Origin: Paracoccaceae bacterium
Lineage (GTDB): Bacteria > Pseudomonadota > Alphaproteobacteria > Rhodobacterales > Rhodobacteraceae
Direction: 5' to 3'
Assembly: GCA_019090405.1 (NCBI GenBank)
Contig: JAHRVZ010000169.1
Span: forward strand, 1 to 8,618
Length of the DNA stretch: 8,618 bases
Under the pieces are notes generated by a model. It was not told the DNA's origin, searched no databases, and saw nothing but the letters and a program-made list of their open reading frames with translations. Position numbers and translations under genes: made by a program. Below, in pieces: positions 1-5,712 of this stretch (positions are counted from its first letter, which is position 1; each line of letters opens with the position of its first letter).

Positions 1-243
1 ATGGTCGAAACCATTGAAACACCGTTCCATTCGGCGCTGATCCGCAACTCGATCACGATTGAGGACGGTTTTGTACTGCCGCCCAAAGGGGCCGGTCTGG
101 GCATTGATGTGGACGAAGAACTGGCCCGCGCGAACCCGTTTACTGGCGACGGTCTGCATCTGGAAATGCAGGAATCCCCGTGTGATTATGCTAACGGAAA
201 TTTCTTTGCAGGCGGAGCGCCGCTCAAACCGGTTGAGCAATAG
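1..243 (+). CDS. Enolase-superfamily (mandelate racemase/muconate lactonizing enzyme type) protein, C-terminal fragment
   Basis: The frame is open from the first base and ends at TAG 241-243, giving 80 residues. Family members are usually 350-400 residues, so this is only the C-terminal end and the gene begins upstream; the ATG at base 1 is most likely an internal Met. The stretch LPPKGAGLGIDVDEELA (residues 26-42) matches the end of MR/MLE enzymes, where a P-x-G-x-GLG-(I/V)-x-(V/I)-D segment returns to the N-terminal capping domain. Such enzymes abstract a proton alpha to a carboxylate with Mg2+ bound in the barrel, and many are sugar-acid dehydratases or racemases. The metal ligands and catalytic bases lie outside the window, so the substrate cannot be called. 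The tail after residue 50 contains ESPCDYANGNFFAGG, which may identify a subfamily. The ArsR-type gene follows 57 bases later on the same strand and in the same frame. Confidence 0.75.
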   Translation: MVETIETPFHSALIRNSITIEDGFVLPPKGAGLGIDVDEELARANPFTGDGLHLEMQESPCDYANGNFFAGGAPLKPVEQ

Positions 244-300
244 GAACTCGCCCGAATAAGACAGGGTGACATCCATTTCCTGAACAGGCAATATGCGCGT

Positions 301-660
301 ATGACTATTGTAACGATTGTACCAGATACCCCGCCCTTACCTTTGCCTGATGCGGCACAGGTTGAAATGGCCAGCCGTGCGGCCGAGGCTTCGGCCTATC
401 TGAAATCGCTGGCACATGAGGGCCGGCTGATGATCCTGTGCCATTTGTCGGCTCAGGAGCGATCGGTGGGTGAATTGGAAACCCTGCTGAATGTGCGCCA
501 GTCCGCTGTCAGTCAGATGTTGGCGCGGCTACGAGAAGATGGATTGGTCAGCAATCGGCGCGATGGAAAAACCATCTATTACTCATTGGCAGACACGAAC
601 ACGCAGCAGGTAATCGGCCTGCTTTATTCGCTGTTCTGTGATCCTGACAATGCGACCTGA
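301..660 (+). CDS. ArsR/SmtB-family regulator with a BigR/SqrR-like cysteine pair
   Basis: This 119-residue winged-helix repressor has the ArsR plan: a helix with SLAHEGRLMIL (36-46), a helix-turn-helix with SVGELETLLNVRQSAVSQMLARLRED (55-80), and a wing with RRDGKTIYYSLAD (86-98). Cys47 lies in ILCHL and Cys113 in LFCDP. The 66-residue separation and both sequence contexts match Cys41 and Cys107 of SqrR/BigR, which form a sulfur bridge with reactive sulfur species and then release DNA. I see no classical ArsR or SmtB metal-binding motif. Inference: a thiol/persulfide-responsive repressor. No sulfide oxidation, persulfide dioxygenase or rhodanese gene lies in the window, so its target is unknown; it could act on its own promoter or elsewhere. 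ATG 301 is the only ATG in frame between the stop at 241-243 and the conserved domain; the ribosome-binding site is weak (AGG at 286-288). The gene is convergent with the ABC-like gene, with a 50-bp gap. Confidence 0.9.
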   Translation: MTIVTIVPDTPPLPLPDAAQVEMASRAAEASAYLKSLAHEGRLMILCHLSAQERSVGELETLLNVRQSAVSQMLARLREDGLVSNRRDGKTIYYSLADTNTQQVIGLLYSLFCDPDNAT

Positions 661-710
661 AACCGCTTTTCGCGACCCTGATCCATGCGCCTGTCATAAT
701 TCCCAACGCC
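661..710. other. Convergent intergenic gap without a clear terminator
   Basis: This 50-bp stretch lies between the TGA of the ArsR-type gene and the stop codon of the ABC-like gene on the other strand. I looked for a GC-rich hairpin followed by a T run on either strand and found only a trivial 3-bp stem (CGC 664-666 with GCG 672-674). Transcripts of the two genes may therefore run into each other, or end by a factor-dependent route. Confidence 0.4.
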
Positions 711-3700
711 CTAGTTTGACACATAGCCCGATACGACCTGTAGCAGCTTAAAGGCTGTCGAAGCGTCGTTTTCAACCACGGCCAGGAACTCTTCGGCACC
801 GATACGCAGACACATCAACTCGCCTGTCGCCACCATGCTAAGAGCACGCGGTTCATTGCGGATTAAACCCAGCTCCCCAACCAGCGTTCCGGGCCCAACC
901 GTGGTGATCAACTGGTCCTCTTCGTCGCCCGGTTTTGGCAGGTATAGCCCAGCCTCACCTTCAAGGATCATATAGGCACCATCGGTAGGGTCGTCGTCTT
1001 TCAGAAACACAACCTCGCCTGCCGGAGCCTCGTACCAGCGCGCACCAAATGCCAGCAGTCGCAATTGTTTGCGGTTAAGCCCCGAGAACATATCGGTCTG
1101 TTCCAGCGCACGCACTTTGCGCGCCAGATCGGCGCTGGCGACGCTGTCTTCTGTGCCTTGTTCCTGATCCTCGTCACTCACAATACGGCCTTGCTGAATT
1201 TCAAATACCGCATCAAACGCGTCTTCGTTCTCAAAGCTGTCACTGAGATAGATCAGCGTTGTATCCGGCAGTAATGTTTGCAGGTTATTATAAACCAGCT
1301 TTTGTGTCTCGTCATCATAGCTGGCAAGAACCTGATCCATGACCAGCACATCCGGGCGCTTGATTGAGGCGCGTGTAAACGACAAAGGTTCTGCAAATAT
1401 CGCAGGCAGGTTGGCCCCACTTAGGGCGACTGGGACGTCGTAAATCAACTGCACCACCAGTTCCTGCGCTCCATTTTCAATCAGAACATCGCCAACCAGT
1501 CGGCGCAGATCGTCACCTTTGCTGCCTGCTGCACTGGCAATCTTGCCAAACAGCGCATTTTCCAGAACACTAAGACCGGGTGCAATTTTTTCGGTATCCA
1601 GGGGTGTAAACAGATCGTTCATCGTGGTTTGAAGTTCAGCAGAATGATGTTGCCTCAAATCCAAAATTCGCGCTTTCATATCCTCGGAAAAGGCCGGGCC
1701 AATGTCGTCTGCGGACACACTAAACGGAACGGTCAGCAGCAACGCAAATTCGCTTTGATCCAACACTGACGCGCCCTCGTCGCGGGTTTTCTCAATGAGT
1801 TCGACTGCCGTTTCGTAGGTTTTCGCCTCAAGCCCCAGTTTGCGGAAAAGCGGATGATCGGTGCCGTCCAGACCGAAAATCTGACGCAACATATCCAACA
1901 CATCCTGTGTCAGCGAAATCAGGTCTTCGTCCAGTTTTAGATCACGGATTTGCTGCAGGAACACGGTTTGCTTTGACAGAATTTCCTGTGTCATCGGTTG
2001 ACGAGGCGTCGCAAACAGCAGGTTTTCCACCACCGGAAGAGCAGGATTATACCTGTCCAGGCGAAAGAAATAAGCGTGCCGTTCCAATTCAGCCTCGGCG
2101 ATAACCTGCTGCACTTGTGGACGTAATTCTACAAGTTTGGCGGAAAGTTCACTGTGACGATCCACATCAAACCGCTGATCCATACCGCGCCGGAACAAAG
2201 TGGGGCTGGATCCGGCACCGGCAATCAGTTTCAGCCACCAGCCCATTAAGTCCGCGTTGCCGTTTTGGCCGGCAAGTGACTGATCCAGCCAGTCCGCATC
2301 ATAAGAATCCGCACTGTTACCAGCCCGCTGAGATTCTTTGTAAAATGCTGAATCCGTGCCGCCTTTGCCGGGTCGAATGCGCAACGGCATCATTACGTTG
2401 TCACCAATTGATCCCAAAAACGCATGTGGCCGTGAATTCGCGTGACCGATACGCGATGCGATGGTGGCCTGATGCAACCCGGTAAGATCAAGGTCAGCAA
2501 TAGTCACAGTACCGCTGCTTGGGACAAGTTCGCGGGTCAAAAGCTCGGACAAAGCGCGGCGGTCTTCTTCGCTGGGCGCAGCAATCGCTATCGTTTTGCC
2601 TGCCGGGAATGTCGCGGTCAGATCTTCCAACACCGAATTGCCGTCGGCATCGCGCACAGTCACATGGTCCAGCACAATGTCGCCACGCAAGTGCGGAATT
2701 TCGCTTGGCTCGTTGTCAAACAACGCCTCATCCACCATGCCCTGTGGCGCAAACCGTTCGACGATCACGTCCCAACGTAACGACATATCCGCGGTTTGGT
2801 TGTAATAGGCCAACAGCTCTTTCCAGGGCGAGGCAAGGTCTTTGTAAGCCGCCAAAGCCGCCACCAACGCCCCCAATGTAACCGAGCCTTGCAGTACGAG
2901 ATAACCACCGATGGAAAAGAAAAAGAACGGCGTCAGTTGCGAGATGAAGTTGTTGACGAACTTCATAAAGAACTTTTTCTGATAAATCTCAAAGCGGATT
3001 TCGAACAGTTTGCCCAGTTGCTGGGTCACACCGGCCATCCGATACCGCCAGCCCCCATTGACGCGCAACGCGCTGGCGCCGGCCGCGCTTTCGCCGATTG
3101 TGGCGGCCAGAACGCGGACTTCTTTGATGCGGGTTTTGTTCAGCAGGTTAATCTTGCGCTGCATTTTCGGGATCAGCCATGCCTGAAACGGGATCAACGC
3201 AATCGCAGCAAGGCCAAACCAAAAGCTTTGCAAGAACAGAAACGACAGGATGGTGATCATCTGACCAGCCTGCAAAACCGGCTGGCTAAGAGCGTCCCCC
3301 ATCAAACCGCCCATCGGTTCGCTTTCCGCTGTTACCATCGACACCAGTTCGCCCTGACTGACCCGTTCGAAATAGGGCTGCGGGAACCGTAGGATACGAC
3401 CGATCAACTGATACCGCAGACGGCGTAACATGCGTTCGGACAACACACCCTTCATGGTACTGATGCGCATTTTCATCAACCCATGCGCCAGCACCGCCAA
3501 CAAAAAACCAATACACAACACGCCTAGAAACGTGACCTGGCCTAACGTGTATCCAGCAAATTCAATAGTCGAGCTTTGGGCACCTATAGCGTCGTTGATA
3601 ATACGCTTTGGCAGCTCTAGCGTCAGATAAAGCAGTGGAAATAATGTCATGGTCACGGCCAGCAAAATCAGCTGATCGCGTTTTGAATATTTCCAGATGA

Positions 3701-3749
3701 ACGAAAAAAGAGTGGGTTCTATGGGACTAATCCGTATCTGCCTGAGCAT
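711..3749 (-). CDS. ABC exporter-like protein with degenerate ATPase domain, large insertion and C-terminal cyclic-nucleotide-binding domain
   Basis: One chain of 1012 residues, counted from ATG 3749. Residues about 20-330 form an ABC exporter-type membrane domain with hydrophobic segments near 27-46, 72-91, 160-193, 265-286 and 290-302. An NBD follows (about 353-860), but its motifs are altered. Walker A is APSEEDRRA (391-399), with Arg397 where the lysine belongs. The Q-loop Gln is Ser439. The signature LSGGQ reads LSGAN (776-780). The Walker B Asp805 is kept but the following Glu is Gln806. The H-loop His is Asp837. Between Q-loop and signature lies about 310 extra residues (460-770), where roughly 70-100 is normal. 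Residues about 885-1012 are a cNMP-binding domain with phosphate cassette GELGLIRNEPRA (958-969), keeping Glu959 and Arg968. Inference: a membrane pseudo-ATPase gated or regulated by cAMP/cGMP; alternatively the degenerate half of a heterodimeric exporter whose partner is elsewhere. The start is uncertain: GTG 3782 would add 11 residues, and neither start has a good Shine-Dalgarno. No frameshift is seen. Confidence 0.88.
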   Translation of the reverse strand: MLRQIRISPIEPTLFSFIWKYSKRDQLILLAVTMTLFPLLYLTLELPKRIINDAIGAQSSTIEFAGYTLGQVTFLGVLCIGFLLAVLAHGLMKMRISTMKGVLSERMLRRLRYQLIGRILRFPQPYFERVSQGELVSMVTAESEPMGGLMGDALSQPVLQAGQMITILSFLFLQSFWFGLAAIALIPFQAWLIPKMQRKINLLNKTRIKEVRVLAATIGESAAGASALRVNGGWRYRMAGVTQQLGKLFEIRFEIYQKKFFMKFVNNFISQLTPFFFFSIGGYLVLQGSVTLGALVAALAAYKDLASPWKELLAYYNQTADMSLRWDVIVERFAPQGMVDEALFDNEPSEIPHLRGDIVLDHVTVRDADGNSVLEDLTATFPAGKTIAIAAPSEEDRRALSELLTRELVPSSGTVTIADLDLTGLHQATIASRIGHANSRPHAFLGSIGDNVMMPLRIRPGKGGTDSAFYKESQRAGNSADSYDADWLDQSLAGQNGNADLMGWWLKLIAGAGSSPTLFRRGMDQRFDVDRHSELSAKLVELRPQVQQVIAEAELERHAYFFRLDRYNPALPVVENLLFATPRQPMTQEILSKQTVFLQQIRDLKLDEDLISLTQDVLDMLRQIFGLDGTDHPLFRKLGLEAKTYETAVELIEKTRDEGASVLDQSEFALLLTVPFSVSADDIGPAFSEDMKARILDLRQHHSAELQTTMNDLFTPLDTEKIAPGLSVLENALFGKIASAAGSKGDDLRRLVGDVLIENGAQELVVQLIYDVPVALSGANLPAIFAEPLSFTRASIKRPDVLVMDQVLASYDDETQKLVYNNLQTLLPDTTLIYLSDSFENEDAFDAVFEIQQGRIVSDEDQEQGTEDSVASADLARKVRALEQTDMFSGLNRKQLRLLAFGARWYEAPAGEVVFLKDDDPTDGAYMILEGEAGLYLPKPGDEEDQLITTVGPGTLVGELGLIRNEPRALSMVATGELMCLRIGAEEFLAVVENDASTAFKLLQVVSGYVSN

Positions 3750-3881
3750 TGAAATTGCGCAGAAATATCTACAATTCTTCACCGACTATAGAATAACTAA
3801 TGCTAACTCTGCCACATAAATGATTTTGCACAGGAATTGCGGTCCCTCAACAAACTTCGTAAACTTACCAAATCAACCGTG
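3750..3881. promoter_or_regulatory. Divergent intergenic region between the ABC-like gene and the DUF3307 gene
   Basis: These 132 bases (fewer if the alternative starts GTG 3782 or TTG 3837 are used) must hold the promoters of both divergent genes. The stretch around 3783-3840 is visibly richer in A and T than the flanking coding sequence. I could not pick out a convincing -35/-10 pair or an operator palindrome. An AGGAA lies at 3832-3836, directly against TTG 3837 and therefore too close to serve it as a ribosome-binding site. Confidence 0.4.
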
Positions 3882-4283
3882 ATGGGAGTCGGTTTGACAG
3901 ACCTTGTTACCACAGTTCTGATTTTGATGGCTTTGCTTCTGGTGAAGCACATGTTTGCAGATTACTTTATGCAAACACCTAAAATGCTGTCTGGCCGTGG
4001 CCAATATTGGCACATGGGGCGTGCACAACACGTCTCGGTTCATTCCATCGGCTCGATAATTGTTTTTGTGTTAGTCGGGGCTCCGACGCTGTTTATTCTG
4101 GCAGTTTGCATTGCAGAATGGGTCATACATTTCCACATTGATTGGGCAAAGGCCAAGCATTCCGATTCCAAATGCCTGTCCCCTACTGACGCCGGATTCT
4201 GGCGCGCTTTTGGGATGGACCAGACTCTTCATGGGTTGACATATGTGGCGATGGTCTGGGCCTGGGTGGTCTACGCCGCCTGA
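3882..4283 (+). CDS. DUF3307 family small integral membrane protein
   Basis: This 133-residue hydrophobic protein, counted from ATG 3882, has the DUF3307 pattern of polar residues set in membrane helices. HMFADYFMQT (23-32) fits the family's H-x-x-A-D-x-x-x-Q motif, followed by His50 and His54 (HVSVH), then E79 with H83, H85 and D87 (EWVIHFHID), and finally D113-Q114 with His117 (DQTLH). Likely membrane spans are about 8-26, 55-80 and 118-132. The family has no established function; the spaced His/Asp/Glu residues could bind a metal, which is inference. The frame stays open up to TTG 3837 (15 more residues), but ATG 3882 puts the first helix in the expected place. No good Shine-Dalgarno is visible for either start; GTG 3879 is also possible. 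The gene is divergent from the ABC-like gene and ends one base before the stop codon of the opposing oxidoreductase gene. Confidence 0.82.
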   Translation: MGVGLTDLVTTVLILMALLLVKHMFADYFMQTPKMLSGRGQYWHMGRAQHVSVHSIGSIIVFVLVGAPTLFILAVCIAEWVIHFHIDWAKAKHSDSKCLSPTDAGFWRAFGMDQTLHGLTYVAMVWAWVVYAA

Positions 4284-4284
4284 A

Positions 4285-5592
4285 TTATCCAAGCACCGAA
4301 AAGCTGCTATCGGTATTGATCGCCCGCTTGCGCGAATAAAACCCCGTATCAATCTGACGTCCGATATAGGGCAAAGTGAATTGCATGGGATCGGCATCGT
4401 GATCACCACCACCTTCGCAATAGCCAATTAGCGCCGTCATCATCTTGGCCGCAATCGCAGCATTCTTGTACTGATTGCCACTGGTGCCACAGGCCATATA
4501 AAACCCCGGCAGACTGGACCGGTCATAGATCGGAATCCAATCGGTCGACGCATCATATAAATCCACCACGCCGCGCGTCTGGCTGGGAATGCCCAGCGAC
4601 GGCACCCGTTGGGCGTATCGCATGGCCTGCGTTGTCCATTGGTCGGTGAAATCGCGATTATAGGTAAGGTCGTCTTTGCACCATTGATGGGGGTCACATT
4701 CCGGGTCTTCTGAACCGATCAGGATATTATTTCCGTGCTCGGGACGGACATAAAGCGCAATGTCACTGTCTGACACGATGGTGCCATTTTCCTCAAAGTC
4801 GAACCCTTTCGGGGCCGGAACATGTGCCACCTCTTGCCGCAATGGGCGTGTTTTAATAGTCATGTCGTCCAGCACACCTGCCATCGTGTTCACCATGGAT
4901 GACCCCGGCCCGGCAACGTTTATCACTATCGGCGCGTGTATCTGTTCGCCGTTTGCCAGTTTCACCCCCGACACCCGACCACCGTTCTGCAAAATTTCGA
5001 CGACTTCGACACCTGTGCGCAAACGAGCACCGTGCAAACGCGCCGCGTCCATCAGGTTTTGTGCCGATAATGCCGGGTCCGTGACGTAACCTGCCAGAGG
5101 CCAGAAAACCGCCCCGCCCATGCGCTTCCCGTTGGGTTGACCAAAGTCGGGGTCATCCAGACGTTTGGCAGGTGCAAAGCTTTCCAGTGAATAGATCGGC
5201 AGTTTTTCCTGCACCTCGTCAGCCGTCAATTCCTGGTATGTGCAGCCCAATTCGGCACTATACTTTATGTGCTTTTGCAAAAACCCATTGGCCTTGGTCT
5301 TCATCGTCAGACATCCGGTTTGCCGGTACTTTGCCAGAATAGCATCCTTGGGCAGCCCCAGATAATCTGCCCAGTCGCGCCAGTAATGATAGCCCTCCCA
5401 GGCAAAGGCCGTTCCGTCAAAAGTCGAATAATGCATCCGGACAATGGCGCATGATCCCGCAGTAGACCCATGCCCAGCCTGCGTATTTCGGTCCAGCGAC
5501 AAGGTTTTGTATCCGGCCTTGGACATCTCGAACGCTAACGCCGCGCCAATGACTCCGGTTCCGATAATCACTGCGTCGATTGCCTGTGTCAT
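4285..5592 (-). CDS. FAD-dependent oxidoreductase of the DAO (glycine/D-amino acid oxidase) family
   Basis: A 435-residue flavoprotein. The N-terminus has the dinucleotide-binding motif GTGVIG (11-16), ending in the acidic Asp34 expected to hold the FAD ribose, then the FAD-contacting stretch GHGSTAGSCAIVR (40-52). AGPGSS at 227-232 matches the second FAD-side motif (N-x-A-G-x-W/G-S) of the DAO fold, and GTSGNQYKNA (369-378) the C-terminal FAD loop. Such enzymes oxidise the C-N bond of amino acids, sarcosine or similar amines, passing electrons to oxygen or a carrier. The substrate is not readable here, and no partner subunit of a sarcosine oxidase or dimethylglycine-type system is nearby. 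There is no signal peptide, so it is cytoplasmic. ATG 5592 is chosen over the longer frame to 5622 because GGAGG lies 6 bases before it. The gene lies 120 bp downstream of the channel gene on the same strand; tandem TATTTGCA repeats in that gap may mark a promoter of its own. Confidence 0.9.
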   Translation of the reverse strand: MTQAIDAVIIGTGVIGAALAFEMSKAGYKTLSLDRNTQAGHGSTAGSCAIVRMHYSTFDGTAFAWEGYHYWRDWADYLGLPKDAILAKYRQTGCLTMKTKANGFLQKHIKYSAELGCTYQELTADEVQEKLPIYSLESFAPAKRLDDPDFGQPNGKRMGGAVFWPLAGYVTDPALSAQNLMDAARLHGARLRTGVEVVEILQNGGRVSGVKLANGEQIHAPIVINVAGPGSSMVNTMAGVLDDMTIKTRPLRQEVAHVPAPKGFDFEENGTIVSDSDIALYVRPEHGNNILIGSEDPECDPHQWCKDDLTYNRDFTDQWTTQAMRYAQRVPSLGIPSQTRGVVDLYDASTDWIPIYDRSSLPGFYMACGTSGNQYKNAAIAAKMMTALIGYCEGGGDHDADPMQFTLPYIGRQIDTGFYSRKRAINTDSSFSVLG

Positions 5593-5598
5593 GTTGAT

Positions 5599-5603
5599 CC
5601 TCC
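5599..5603 (-). promoter_or_regulatory. Shine-Dalgarno GGAGG that fixes the oxidoreductase start
   Basis: On the minus strand GGAGG stands 6 bases before ATG 5592. This is the clearest ribosome-binding site in the window. It decides against the upstream in-frame ATG at 5622, which would place ten unrelated residues before the usual N-terminus of the FAD fold. Confidence 0.8.
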
Positions 5604-5676
5604 GGCAACCGGCGCTGCCCAACGTGTGGATTGCAAAATCTTCGATTTCGTTAGGTTAGATGTGCTGGCCTGTGAA

Positions 5677-5694
5677 TATTTGCAGGTATTTGCA
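5677..5694. repeat. Tandem direct repeat TATTTGCA in the gap upstream of the oxidoreductase gene
   Basis: TATTTGCA occurs at 5677-5684 and again at 5687-5694, separated by GG, so the period is 10 bp, about one helical turn. A weaker TTTTGC follows at 5695-5700. The copies sit 85-102 bases upstream of the start codon at 5592 and just beyond the stop codon of the channel gene. Spacing on one face of the helix suits a regulator binding site, but the repeat is short and in AT-rich sequence, so chance is possible. Confidence 0.35.
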
Positions 5695-5712
5695 TTTTGC
5701 GCCTTGGTCCAT

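Noticed and set aside
293..304. Three-codon frame ATG CGC GTA TGA whose stop overlaps the ArsR-type start codon
   Set aside because: Such a short frame arises easily by chance and has no clear ribosome-binding site; it is not enough to claim a leader peptide.
2796..3392. 198-codon open frame on the plus strand inside the ABC-like gene
   Set aside because: It is wholly antisense to the conserved membrane domain; the composition is typical of a shadow frame.
711..3749. ABC-like gene as a pseudogene
   Set aside because: The ATPase motifs are altered, but the frame has no stop or frameshift over more than 1000 codons, and the membrane and cNMP-binding domains look well preserved, so a selected pseudo-ATPase is the better reading.
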